Part shown: positions 27,485 through 36,237 of the stretch, piece after piece | How positions within the stretch are numbered: position 1 is the stretch's first letter | Layout: every line of letters starts with the position of its first letter | Assembly: GCA_964623515.1 (NCBI GenBank) | Contig: CAZURV010000003.1 | Span: 1-64,000 of the forward strand | Length of the DNA stretch: 64,000 nucleotides | From: RUG714 sp964623515 | Lineage (GTDB): Bacteria; Bacillota; Clostridia; Oscillospirales; Acutalibacteraceae | Direction: 5' to 3' | The notes under the pieces: model-generated | What the model was told of the DNA's origin: nothing | Database searches by the model: none | What the model saw: only the letters and a program-made list of their open reading frames with translations | Made by a program: the position numbers and the translations under genes

Positions 27485-29161
27485 ATGAAAATCAAAAGCG
27501 ACATTGAAATTGCGCAGTCTGTTAAAATGAAACCCATAACAGAAATTGCGGAAACCGCAGGTGTTGAAAATAAATATCTTGAGCAGTATGGAAAATACAA
27601 GGCGAAAATCGACCTTTCGCTGCTTAAGGATACGGCAGGCAAAAAGGACGGCAAGCTCGTTCTTGTTACCGCTATCACTCCGACTCCTGCAGGCGAGGGG
27701 AAAACCACAACAACAATAGGTCTTGCAGACGGACTTCGCAGAATAGGCAAAAACGTTATGGTTGCCCTGCGTGAGCCTTCGCTCGGCCCTGTTTTCGGAA
27801 TCAAGGGCGGTGCTGCCGGCGGCGGCTATGCACAGGTTGTGCCGATGGAAGATATCAATCTGCATTTTACAGGTGACTTTCATGCGATTGGTGCGGCGAA
27901 TAATCTGCTTGCCGCGATGCTTGATAATCACATTTATCAGGGGAACAAGTTGAATATCGATCCGCGCAGAATTACATGGAAACGCTGTGTGGATATGAAT
28001 GACAGGCAGCTCCGTTTTGTAACCGACGGACTGGGAGGACGCATTAACGGCGTGCCGAGGGAGGACGGATATGATATTACCGTTGCTTCTGAAATCATGG
28101 CGGTGCTTTGTCTTGCAAATTCAATGACGGACCTTAAAGAGCGCCTTTCAAGAATTATTGTGGGGTATACATACGATGAAAAGCCCGTAACCGCGGGAGA
28201 ACTACATGCGGCGGGGGCAATGGCCGCTTTGCTTAAAGATGCGCTCAAACCCAATCTTGTTCAAACGCTTGAGGGAACGCCGGCTTTTGTTCACGGCGGT
28301 CCGTTTGCAAATATTGCGCATGGTTGTAATTCGGTAATCGCCACAAAAATGGCCATGAAGCTTGGAGATTATGCTATTACCGAAGCAGGTTTCGGCGCTG
28401 ATTTAGGCGCTGAAAAGTTCCTGGATATCAAGTGCCGATATGCGGGATTAAAACCGTCGGCAGTCGTAATTGTGGCAACAGTCAGAGCGCTCAAAATGCA
28501 CGGCGGCATGCCGAAAACAGAGCTTAATCATGAAAACCTGGAAGCCCTTGAAAAGGGAATACCGAATCTGCTTCGCCACGTTTCAAATATTAAAGACGTT
28601 TACAAACTTCCGAGCGTTGTTGCTGTGAATAAATTCCCGACAGACACAGATGCGGAAATTGACCTTATCATGAAAAAGTGCAGGGAACTCGGCGTGAATA
28701 CTGTGCTTTCCGATGTTTGGGCAAAGGGCGGCGAAGGCGGAACTGCGCTTGCTGAAGAAGTTGCCCGCCTTTGTGAAGAGGAGAATGATTTTACGTTTGC
28801 ATATGAACTGAACGGAAGTATTGAAGACAAAATAAACGCAATTGTAAAGAAAGTTTACCGCGGCGCCGATACCGCATTCACACCGAATGCAAAAAAAGAA
28901 ATTGCAAAACTTACGGAGCTCGGATTTGATAAAATCCCGGTATGTATGGCAAAAACGCAGTATTCTTTCAGTGACGATTTGCAGAAGCTCGGCGCGCCGG
29001 AAGGCTTTACGGTTACGGTAAGGAATGTAAAAGTTAGCGCCGGAGCGGGATTTATTGTCGCGCTTACGGGGAATATTATGACGATGCCCGGTCTCCCGAA
29101 ATCACCTGCGGCCGAAAGAATTGATGTGGATGAAAACGGCAAAATATCCGGATTATTCTAA
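27485..29161 (+). CDS. fhs: formate-tetrahydrofolate ligase
   Basis: A 558-residue ATP-dependent enzyme making 10-formyl-THF from formate. The P-loop is TPTPAGEGKTTTTIG near residues 63-77, with EPSLGPVFGIKGGAAGGGYAQ, VVATVRALKMHGG and the LTGNIMTMPGLP tail all conserved. AAAGGAG lies upstream of the ATG. As the last gene of the operon it supplies the formyl donor for PurN and PurH, closing the loop with the ZTP sensor. A short gap after purL (81 bases) holds no clear promoter. Confidence 0.97.
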   Translation: MKIKSDIEIAQSVKMKPITEIAETAGVENKYLEQYGKYKAKIDLSLLKDTAGKKDGKLVLVTAITPTPAGEGKTTTTIGLADGLRRIGKNVMVALREPSLGPVFGIKGGAAGGGYAQVVPMEDINLHFTGDFHAIGAANNLLAAMLDNHIYQGNKLNIDPRRITWKRCVDMNDRQLRFVTDGLGGRINGVPREDGYDITVASEIMAVLCLANSMTDLKERLSRIIVGYTYDEKPVTAGELHAAGAMAALLKDALKPNLVQTLEGTPAFVHGGPFANIAHGCNSVIATKMAMKLGDYAITEAGFGADLGAEKFLDIKCRYAGLKPSAVVIVATVRALKMHGGMPKTELNHENLEALEKGIPNLLRHVSNIKDVYKLPSVVAVNKFPTDTDAEIDLIMKKCRELGVNTVLSDVWAKGGEGGTALAEEVARLCEEENDFTFAYELNGSIEDKINAIVKKVYRGADTAFTPNAKKEIAKLTELGFDKIPVCMAKTQYSFSDDLQKLGAPEGFTVTVRNVKVSAGAGFIVALTGNIMTMPGLPKSPAAERIDVDENGKISGLF

Positions 29162-29172
29162 AAAATATAACC

Positions 29173-29340
29173 TGTTCGCCGATGTTCCCCGCCTCTTGGG
29201 CGGCAGAGTCCGTGTCAGAAATTCAGCGGGGAGTGATAATCTCCCGCGAAACTCTGAGGAGCGAACGCTCCCTGCGCAGGGTGCAATCGTTCGCAAACCC
29301 CATTTCAAGCTGGCTTGATGAGCATTGCTCCGATTTAAAA
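29173..29340 (+). repeat. structured interspersed repeat, copy 3
   Basis: Begins 11 bases after the fhs stop. The outer pair around hairpin 2 changed from CAGGGT/ACCCTG to CAGAGT/ACTCTG, a two-sided change that keeps pairing. Hairpin 2 itself is less perfect here. It precedes the convergent terminator. Confidence 0.9.
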
Positions 29341-29353
29341 TATATAAAAAAAT

Positions 29354-29393
29354 AACACTGCGTTATATCAGATAACGCAGTGTTGCTTTTTTG
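29354..29393. terminator. bidirectional intrinsic terminator
   Basis: AACACTGCGTTAT, loop ATCAG, ATAACGCAGTGTT, followed by GCTTTTTT on the plus strand and by ATTTTTTT on the minus strand. It lies between the converging purine operon and the GH5 gene. Confidence 0.9.
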
Positions 29394-29407
29394 TTGCTTT
29401 TTTAAGA

Positions 29408-32400
29408 TTACTGAAGGCCGGGAATGGGTTTATAATATTGAGCCAGTGCCTCATTCATTGTTGTGTTATATTTCCAGTCTACCAAACCGCCGTTGGTGCG
29501 AATCATTCTTCCCCATTTGGTTTTGATGGTTTCAAAGCTGTCGCTTTCGGGATTAACTATGTAAGTGCTCACGTTGGCACTGCACATAAACCAAGTGGAA
29601 GTTCCGGATTTCGCGCTTTTATACGTCCAGGTGAACCAGCTGAAACCGCCCTCTGATTTCGTTGTGGTATACTGAAAAGCGTTGTTATAATGCTCGCATA
29701 CATAATCTAAAATTTGGTACGGTTGAAACTCGCCGACAATCATCGGAACGTAGTTTGACGATGAAGAGGTAGATGATTGATACGAAGAAATTTTTGTGTC
29801 AATGTCTGTTTCATCTTCATTATAGTTGTGGCAGGAATAGGCAACATTGGTCCAACTATTTTCTGAAACAGTCGGAAGATCGCTGATTTCCCAAATGCCT
29901 TCCATGATGCACAGATGGTTTGTATCAACGGCTCGGATTGCATTGTATACGGTTTTATAATAATCCGTGTATATCTTTTTCCGTGCGCCCGAAGAGAAAG
30001 TAACGCCGTCGTTATTCAGAGGTTCGTTTAAAAGGTCGTACCCCGCGACTACGGGATTGTCTTTGTATCTTGTTGCAATTTCTGTCCAGAGTTGTGCGTT
30101 CAGTTCTGCATAGGTAGTGTTTGTAGAACCGCCGCTCACATTGCCCAGAATATTTGTTGTAGTGGTAAACAGTTCCATGGAGTTGCATTTTCCGCATGAA
30201 TGGTTCGTACTCTGGAATCCGAAAGCTCCGTGGAGATCAAGAATAACATATATATTCCTTTGACCGCACTGGCTGATTATCCAGTCGAGATAGGAAAAAT
30301 CCTTATTTCCCGTTTCATCTGTGCGCCACACAAGCGAGGTATCGCTTGTTGAAAAATTTTCGTACCAGAAAGGAACTCTGATGCAGTTGACACCGAGATT
30401 TTTAAGATAATCAAGATCTTCCTCGGTAAAGAAGTTTATGCGGTAAGTATCCAAAAGCTCCTGCGCTTGTTCTTCGCCGAAGCGGGTAGTCAGCGTGTTT
30501 TCGGTATCCCACTCGCCCCAGTAGTCTGCGTCTCCTTTGTTCAGCGCGCACATCCAGGCTTCCTGGAGCAGCCAGTTTCCGATATTTACGCCTGTGAGCT
30601 GAACAATATTTCCGTCGGGATCAACGATATCTCTGCCGCTCTGTTCAAGCATCTTCAAATCCGTGCTGTATTTGTTGAGTATTTTGGACTGGAGATAATC
30701 TTTCACCGTTTGCGTTTCAGAAGATGTTGAAGCGGTAGCGCGTTCGGCGATACATTTAACCGTTCTGGAAGAATATGTATCGTCATAAACGGTAAATTCA
30801 TATCCACCATAGTTATAAGTGATAAATGCTCTTGCGGCATAATGCGCCTGCCAGTTCGTGTCGGAAACGTTGATAACAATGTTGTAAGTGTATGTGTCAC
30901 CGTTGTGCAGAGTATAGTTGCCGTCCGTATTCTGATAGCAGGACATTTTGAACACTTTATCCGTGTTTTGATTGAACACATCGGTGTTATACGGCTTGTT
31001 GTTTACGGGTTCCGCACCGTCAAACAGATATTTGCTCTGGGTGTAAAGGTAACCGAAATCAACAACTTCAGCTCCCTGCGGAAGTTTTGCCGAAGCGGTG
31101 AATCGCAGGAACTGATGCGCGCTGTCCGTTGTATCAACGCGCAGGCTTGCGCCGCGGTTGGAATAAACGTATCCGGTGCTGTTGTTTACATAGGCATTTA
31201 TAATCGGTGCCGGAACGCTGAGCGTTTCCGTTCCGTTGCTGTCCGGTTCAAATTTGTTTGTTTCCTCATTGTATTTTGCAAGCACTTCATATCCGCATTC
31301 GCTGCATTTTAAGCAAATCGTTCCATCCTTATTGTTTTCGGGAGAAATAATTTCGTATTTTTCAAAAGTGTGTTCCGATTCCGTGTATCCGTAAGCGGTA
31401 TATTCCGTATCGCCCGTAATTGCGGTCATTTCGCCGAACGTTCCGCCGGTATAGTGATGCGTGGACGTATAATAAGTCGGAACGGGATTGAGCGCTTCCG
31501 GTATGGTAACGGTTTCATTTTCGTAAACGGGAGCGCCCTCAAGCGAGGAAAGCGTAGGGTTATCCAGGTCGTCCGGATTTGTTGTGTAATAATAAAACGT
31601 TGTTTTGTAAGCAACTTTTGTATTGTTTGTGATTTTGAATGTTTCGTTGGCTGTACTTGTTGAAGCGCTGTTATGCAGATAGCTCTGCGCCGCAAGCGAA
31701 TAGACACTTGTCACTTTAACGTCCTGCGTTTTTACAGAGCTGTTGGCTTCAAAAATCGTGCAGTTGGAACTTTCGGTAATCGTAATTCCGGTGTTACTCA
31801 ACTGCGGTTCAACCGTGATTTCCGGCTGCACCGTAAACGTAACGCCATACTGATCTTTTGCTACGCCTTGAATGTAAAGTGTTTCAACCGTATTTCCCGT
31901 GAACGTGATATCAGAGATTCCTTCCACGGAATGCGAAGCAATATAAGGCGCACAGTTTGTGTATGTCGTGTTGTATGCGTCTTCTTGTTCGTTAACGTCA
32001 ACGTCAGGATTATAGCTGCCTGCAGCGCCGCCGCAGCCTTGTCCTCCGCCGATCTGGACCCATTCCGATGTGTTTATATTATAGACATAAAGCGCCAGAA
32101 AAATATAGGTACTGCTAAGGCTGGACAATACGGATACCTTCGAAATTTCCGTCTGGCAGGAGGCGTGAGCGGGAAATCCGCTGACAACGCCTGTGGCTTC
32201 CGCAGACGCGCCGGAATTACTTTGCCAAATATTTTCACCGAGCGCACCGTCCCACCATTTTTGCTGTATGGTTGAAGACTGCCCGTTATTGGCATAATAT
32301 TCAAGATACATAGTTCCCGAGGTATTTTTGCATTTTCCGGTTGAATACATTGCGATTTTAACATAATAGTTGCCGGCCGCCGCGTCTTCTGCGCTGTATT

Positions 32401-32584
32401 CAGACGCAGTCGGTTTATCGAAAGATGCGGCGCTTGCCGCCGCAAGTGCCTCCATTTTTTCGGTAATGGTGGATTCGCCGGTTTCTGTTTCTTCGGTTGA
32501 TGCGTTAACGGGCAGAATGCAGGCGGAGAAAATCATTGCCGCAGTTAATGCCAACGCCAGATTTCTTTTAAATAATTGCTTCAT
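29408..32584 (-). CDS. secreted glycoside hydrolase family 5 enzyme
   Basis: A 1058-residue exported enzyme. ATG 32584 begins a clear signal peptide (MKQLFKRNLALALTAAMI...); the in-frame extension to 32665 is AT-rich with no ribosome site. The N-terminal ~600 residues contain beta-rich uncharacterised modules, including one CxxC module (CLKCSECGYEVLAKY). The GH5 catalytic barrel fills about 650-1050: LTGVNIGNWLLQEAW, CIRVPFWYENF, YVILDLHGAFGFQ, YDLLNEPLN (acid/base Glu) and MIVGEFQPY (nucleophile Glu). The pattern is nearest to the exo-beta-glucanase branch of GH5. There is no dockerin or sortase motif, so it is probably free or cell-associated. Confidence 0.88.
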   Translation of the reverse strand: MKQLFKRNLALALTAAMIFSACILPVNASTEETETGESTITEKMEALAAASAASFDKPTASEYSAEDAAAGNYYVKIAMYSTGKCKNTSGTMYLEYYANNGQSSTIQQKWWDGALGENIWQSNSGASAEATGVVSGFPAHASCQTEISKVSVLSSLSSTYIFLALYVYNINTSEWVQIGGGQGCGGAAGSYNPDVDVNEQEDAYNTTYTNCAPYIASHSVEGISDITFTGNTVETLYIQGVAKDQYGVTFTVQPEITVEPQLSNTGITITESSNCTIFEANSSVKTQDVKVTSVYSLAAQSYLHNSASTSTANETFKITNNTKVAYKTTFYYYTTNPDDLDNPTLSSLEGAPVYENETVTIPEALNPVPTYYTSTHHYTGGTFGEMTAITGDTEYTAYGYTESEHTFEKYEIISPENNKDGTICLKCSECGYEVLAKYNEETNKFEPDSNGTETLSVPAPIINAYVNNSTGYVYSNRGASLRVDTTDSAHQFLRFTASAKLPQGAEVVDFGYLYTQSKYLFDGAEPVNNKPYNTDVFNQNTDKVFKMSCYQNTDGNYTLHNGDTYTYNIVINVSDTNWQAHYAARAFITYNYGGYEFTVYDDTYSSRTVKCIAERATASTSSETQTVKDYLQSKILNKYSTDLKMLEQSGRDIVDPDGNIVQLTGVNIGNWLLQEAWMCALNKGDADYWGEWDTENTLTTRFGEEQAQELLDTYRINFFTEEDLDYLKNLGVNCIRVPFWYENFSTSDTSLVWRTDETGNKDFSYLDWIISQCGQRNIYVILDLHGAFGFQSTNHSCGKCNSMELFTTTTNILGNVSGGSTNTTYAELNAQLWTEIATRYKDNPVVAGYDLLNEPLNNDGVTFSSGARKKIYTDYYKTVYNAIRAVDTNHLCIMEGIWEISDLPTVSENSWTNVAYSCHNYNEDETDIDTKISSYQSSTSSSSNYVPMIVGEFQPYQILDYVCEHYNNAFQYTTTKSEGGFSWFTWTYKSAKSGTSTWFMCSANVSTYIVNPESDSFETIKTKWGRMIRTNGGLVDWKYNTTMNEALAQYYKPIPGLQ

Positions 32585-32624
32585 AAAAATACCTTCAATA
32601 ATTCGAAATAGTTTTTCAATAATA

Positions 32625-32652
32625 ATTATAATATATTTGAACAGGATAGCAA
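32625..32652 (-). promoter_or_regulatory. promoter of the GH5 gene
   Basis: On the minus strand TTGCTA, a 16-base spacer and a perfect TATAAT about 40 bases before the start codon. Confidence 0.7.
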
Positions 32653-32735
32653 CAAAAAAATCCAAAATAAAATGTGATAATTTTATACAAAATGAAAACA
32701 GACATACAATTTGCCTGCATATTTCCGCTTTTTAT

Positions 32736-33959
32736 TCAATGAATAAGAACACGGATTTTTGCTTCAACATGAAAATCTTTAGCAGATTTAATTTTTCTGT
32801 CCAGAACCGATTCCGTGTCCGGCGGCGTAATAAAAGCAATTTCGTTTCCCGGCGCACCCTGCAGGCTTATAAATTCCACGCAACCGAATATCTCTTTGAT
32901 GCTGTTTATGTTTCCTGTTCCGCGGACATAATAAGCGTTGTTGGCCTGCTGTTTGTGGTCTGCTACAGTATTGCTGCTGTTTTTCCACCCGAAGATTTTG
33001 CGTTTGTCGCTGTGAAGCGCGCAGTCCATCATATCGGCGGCACAGGCACTCGCCGTCGGGAGTTTTCCGGCTCCGCGTCCGTAAAAGAACACTTCGCCTA
33101 CCATATCTCCCTGCACGATGATTCCGTTAAATACATCGTAAACGTGGGAGAGCTGCGATTCGTTGCTGACCATAAACGGGGACACAACAATGTCAACTTT
33201 ACCGCCGCCTACATCTTCTGCATAGCCGAGAAGCTTTATTTCACATTTATGCGCTTTTGCGTAGGCAACGTCTCTTACGGAAAGGTTTTCTATTCCGTTT
33301 GTTTCAACCTGTTCTGGATATATATGCTTTCCGAAACACAGAGAAGCAAGAATGCATATTTTTCTGCATACGTCGTGTCCGCAGATATCTGCTGCGGGAT
33401 CTTTTTCCGCATATCCGAGTTCCTGAGCAAGGGCGAGCGCTTTGTCAAACGGCATATCATCGTTGTACATTTTGGTCAGTATGAAGTTTGTTGTGCCGTT
33501 AAGAATACCGTAAATTCTTTTTATATTGTTTGCGGCAAGGCAGGTTGAAAGCGGCCTGATTATCGGAACGCCGCCGCCTACCGAAGCCTCAAACAGATAG
33601 TTAACATTGTTTTCCTCTGCAATTTTTAAAAGTTCGGCTCCGTGCGAAGCAACAAGCTCTTTGTTTGAAGTTACAACATGTTTACCGGCCGAGAGAAGCT
33701 TTTTTGTGAAATCATATGCAGGATTGCATCCACCCATAGCTTCACATACGATTTTGATTTCGCTGTCGTTCAGAATATCGTTAAAATCCTTTGTGAGCTT
33801 GTTTTCGTTTTCATCGCCCGGAAAATCTCTCAAATCAAGGATTCTTTGCAGTTCAAGCGTTTCACCGTTTAATTTTCTGCTGATAGATTCGGCGTTTTTG
33901 TTGAGAACTTCGGCAACGCCCGAGCCTACCGTACCGTAACCCATAATAGCTGTTTTCAT
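32736..33959 (-). CDS. hom: homoserine dehydrogenase
   Basis: A 407-residue NAD(P)-dependent enzyme reducing aspartate semialdehyde to homoserine, on the way to threonine and methionine. The nucleotide-binding GYGTVGSGV starts at residue 7. LNGTTNFILTKM and DPAADICGHDVCRKICIL are the substrate-binding and catalytic signatures. The C-terminal ~60 residues match the size of an ACT regulatory domain, suggesting threonine feedback, though I read that only from position and length. GGGGGA precedes the ATG. It is monocistronic, with no thrB or thrC beside it. Confidence 0.93.
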   Translation of the reverse strand: MKTAIMGYGTVGSGVAEVLNKNAESISRKLNGETLELQRILDLRDFPGDENENKLTKDFNDILNDSEIKIVCEAMGGCNPAYDFTKKLLSAGKHVVTSNKELVASHGAELLKIAEENNVNYLFEASVGGGVPIIRPLSTCLAANNIKRIYGILNGTTNFILTKMYNDDMPFDKALALAQELGYAEKDPAADICGHDVCRKICILASLCFGKHIYPEQVETNGIENLSVRDVAYAKAHKCEIKLLGYAEDVGGGKVDIVVSPFMVSNESQLSHVYDVFNGIIVQGDMVGEVFFYGRGAGKLPTASACAADMMDCALHSDKRKIFGWKNSSNTVADHKQQANNAYYVRGTGNINSIKEIFGCVEFISLQGAPGNEIAFITPPDTESVLDRKIKSAKDFHVEAKIRVLIH

Positions 33960-34069
33960 AATTTCCCCCTGAGAATGTGTTGTAGTTCCTAATAACTGCC
34001 GGAAAATCTCTCAATAATCATATCATTATATTTGAAATTTATCAAGTAGTATGTTAAAATATTGACATA

Positions 34070-34162
34070 GGTTTAAATCGGACAAGGATAAAATGATTTT
34101 AAAATGGAATTGCCCTTTACGGAAATACTTCCTTTTGGTTTTTCCCTATTTGAGATAAACCC
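34070..34162. repeat. degenerate AT-rich repeat, family B copy 3
   Basis: The left end GGTTTAAATCGGACAAGGAT and the right end (minus strand) GGTTTATCTCAAATAGGGAA agree at about 16 of 25 positions. The right half, TACTTCCTTTTGGTTTTTCC then CTATTTG, matches 5083-5120 closely. It lies in the leader between hom and the transporter gene. Confidence 0.5.
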
Positions 34163-34230
34163 GGCTTAAAAATTTACTGTCATTCAATTCATGCACAGGG
34201 TCTTGCCCCTTTATGAAAAAGGAGAGAAAA

Positions 34231-35415
34231 ATGGATATTTCTAAGACCGAAGCCAGGCGGCACTTTATTATCAATATATTTTTTTATGCAATCGTGCTGG
34301 GCATTTTGTATCTTGCGGTAGTGAAAGCACTTCCTCTTATTATGCCGTTCATTATTGCATTTATTTTTGCATCGGTTCTTCAAAGACCGATAAGGGCGGT
34401 TCATAAAAAGATCCCCAAACTGTCAAAGGGACTTATAGGCGGCATATTTGTTACAATTGTTCTGATTGTTCTTATCGGCGTGATTGTTTTTGCGGGAATA
34501 CAGATAACTTCGTATGTAACCGATTTCGTGAAATCCATAGCGGGAAGAATCAAAGATTTGCCCGCTTATCTTATCAGTTTTAGAAATACGCTGATTCGAA
34601 TGGTTGAAAACTGGCCGGAGGCGATCAGTTCAAAAGTTATAGAATTTATCAATAAATATATGTCTTCGGATGTTCTTCAAAGCATTGATATTCAGGGATT
34701 ACTGACCGGTGCGCTGGGAGGAGTCTGGGGTGTTGCAAAGAATGTTCCGAGCATTGCTTTCGCAACAATTATCAGCATTATATCCTGCTACTTTATGGTA
34801 GGCTCCTACGATAATGTCATCCGGTTCATATCTGCTCAGTTTACCAGGCGGAACAGGACCTTGGTGCGCGACACCAAACATGCGTTTTCGGATACCATAT
34901 GCAAATATGTGGTTGCTTATCTGAAAATTATTTGCATAACGTTTATCGAACTTTTGATATCGCTGTCTATTTTGAAACTCTGCAAGCTGTATAACGGCGG
35001 ATATATCATTATTATTGCGCTTGTTATCGCCGTTGTGGATATTCTTCCCGTTCTCGGAACCGGTTCGATTGTTGCGCCGTGGGCCGTATACTGTTTTATT
35101 CGGAGCAATATAGGTCTGGGAATAGGACTGCTTGTTATGTGGGCCGTTATAAGTGTTGTAAGGCAGTATATCGAGCCGAAGCTTGTGGGCAAACAGGTTG
35201 GCCTGAATCCGCTTGTAACCATTATGGGTATGTATATTGGCCTGAAGCTTTTGGGCGCAATAGGTATGTTCCTTGTGCCGATAAGCATTATTGTTATAAA
35301 AGCGCTTCAGAGCGACGGTAAGATTAAAATATGGAATACTCCGGAAAAAACGGGCGATGAAACGCAGGCGGAGGAACAGAAAGAACCGGAGGCAAACAGT
35401 GATTCGGAAGAATAA
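34231..35415 (+). CDS. AI-2E transporter/PerM family membrane protein
   Basis: A 394-residue membrane protein. ATG 34231 is used because GGAGAG is four bases upstream; an ATG at 34213 lies before that site. There are about seven or eight membrane helices, with two near the N-terminus (FYAIVLGILYLAVV; LIMPFIIAFIFASVL), a soluble central region, then a hydrophobic block containing LPVLGTGSIVAPWAVY and QYIEPKLVGKQVGLNPL. These two motifs are typical of the AI-2E/PerM (YtvI-like) exporter family; YtvI members occur in sporulation-linked sets. The C-terminal tail is acidic. The substrate is unknown. Confidence 0.85.
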   Translation: MDISKTEARRHFIINIFFYAIVLGILYLAVVKALPLIMPFIIAFIFASVLQRPIRAVHKKIPKLSKGLIGGIFVTIVLIVLIGVIVFAGIQITSYVTDFVKSIAGRIKDLPAYLISFRNTLIRMVENWPEAISSKVIEFINKYMSSDVLQSIDIQGLLTGALGGVWGVAKNVPSIAFATIISIISCYFMVGSYDNVIRFISAQFTRRNRTLVRDTKHAFSDTICKYVVAYLKIICITFIELLISLSILKLCKLYNGGYIIIIALVIAVVDILPVLGTGSIVAPWAVYCFIRSNIGLGIGLLVMWAVISVVRQYIEPKLVGKQVGLNPLVTIMGMYIGLKLLGAIGMFLVPISIIVIKALQSDGKIKIWNTPEKTGDETQAEEQKEPEANSDSEE

Positions 35416-35467
35416 AAACATAATCCCGTTTCATATACAGTACGGCAGTCTGTTTAGGCGGTAAAAA

Positions 35468-35507
35468 TATCCCGGCAGTTCGTAAATGAACTGCCGGGAT
35501 TTGATTT
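35468..35507. terminator. bidirectional intrinsic terminator
   Basis: ATCCCGGCAGTTC, loop GTAAAT, GAACTGCCGGGAT, then TTGATTTT. The minus strand side is followed by ATTTTTAC. It separates the transporter from the converging S26 peptidase gene. Confidence 0.85.
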
Positions 35508-35510
35508 TGC

Positions 35511-35975
35511 TTAATGGTTTCTTTTTCTGTATTTCTTTTTGATTTTTAACTTTACTAAAATGCCTTCCGCGATTTCATCCGCCCGCCGCAAAATGATATA
35601 TACGGGATGTACGGCAACCCATAAGCGGGAAATGAAAATATTCCTTTTGCTTGTGCAGGAGATAAATTTGTCTCCTTTATAATATCCGGAGACGATTCCG
35701 AAAATATCCTTGTCGGTTATACCGTATTCCTTGCGGCGGCAGTTGTCTCCCTGAATAACGTAATCGTTTTCATTAACCCGGATAACCCTGTGCATAAGCT
35801 GCTTTCCACCGCTTACATAAACGGCAATATCGTATTTTTTCAGTCTGCCGCAGGTTTTTTCTACCAGCACGCAATCCGTGCGGTTTCGGATAATCGGCCA
35901 CATACTGTAACCGTGCGGAACAAGAACGGCGCTACCTTTTTCCTCTATAAGCGCTTTTACCGAAACGTTATTCAT
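35511..35975 (-). CDS. S26 signal-peptidase-like protein (S24/S26 family)
   Basis: A 154-residue protein. ATG 35975 is used (a TTG codon lies just before it); it starts within the end of the PqqD-like gene, so translation is coupled. The nucleophile box is GYSMWPII with Ser24. The second catalytic box reads LMHRVIRV, with His where the bacterial SPase I has Lys, as in the SipW/ER-type enzymes. QGDNCRRKEYG is the conserved GDN box. No N-terminal membrane helix precedes the serine; a weak hydrophobic stretch lies near the C-terminus (WVAVHPVYIIL). It is predicted to cleave a small exported or RRE-bound peptide. No substrate is visible. Confidence 0.8.
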   Translation of the reverse strand: MNNVSVKALIEEKGSAVLVPHGYSMWPIIRNRTDCVLVEKTCGRLKKYDIAVYVSGGKQLMHRVIRVNENDYVIQGDNCRRKEYGITDKDIFGIVSGYYKGDKFISCTSKRNIFISRLWVAVHPVYIILRRADEIAEGILVKLKIKKKYRKRNH

Positions 35976-36237
35976 CAATGCAGTTGGCTTCTTTCAATCC
36001 GGAAATAAATTTCAACGCATCGGCTTTCGCGGTTTCTTCATCGATTCCGTATTCAGACGCGACCGCAGATGCGATTTTATCAAGCGTTGTTTCTTTTTCC
36101 AGGAGGTTAAATATAAATGCTCCCGTTGCATTTACATTGACTATTCCGTTGAATATTTTTGTTGCTTCGCCTGTTGCTACGATGACGTTTTCATCGGCAA
36201 CATGCCTGAGAACAAAACCGTTTTTTATTTTCATCAT
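35968..36237 (-). CDS. PqqD-like peptide-binding protein (RRE fold)
   Basis: An 89-residue protein (a second in-frame Met follows at once). FVLRHVADENVIVA... then GAFIFNLLEKETTLDKIASAVASEYGID and an alpha-helical end match the PqqD winged-helix fold. PqqD proteins bind leader peptides of ribosomally made, modified peptides and hand them to tailoring enzymes. Its ATG overlaps the stop of the membrane protein gene (ATGA), and it overlaps the S26-peptidase gene downstream. No radical SAM or transporter gene is adjacent, so its partner peptide and enzyme are unknown. Confidence 0.8.
   Translation of the reverse strand: MMKIKNGFVLRHVADENVIVATGEATKIFNGIVNVNATGAFIFNLLEKETTLDKIASAVASEYGIDEETAKADALKFISGLKEANCIDE

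Noticed and set aside
32370..33548. 392-codon open frame on the plus strand across GH5 and hom
   Set aside because: It spans two well-supported genes and their promoter region; its sequence is low-complexity and does not resemble protein.
33960..34230. Threonine or other riboswitch before hom or the transporter gene
   Set aside because: No recognisable aptamer or T-box motif; only an AT-rich family B repeat is present.
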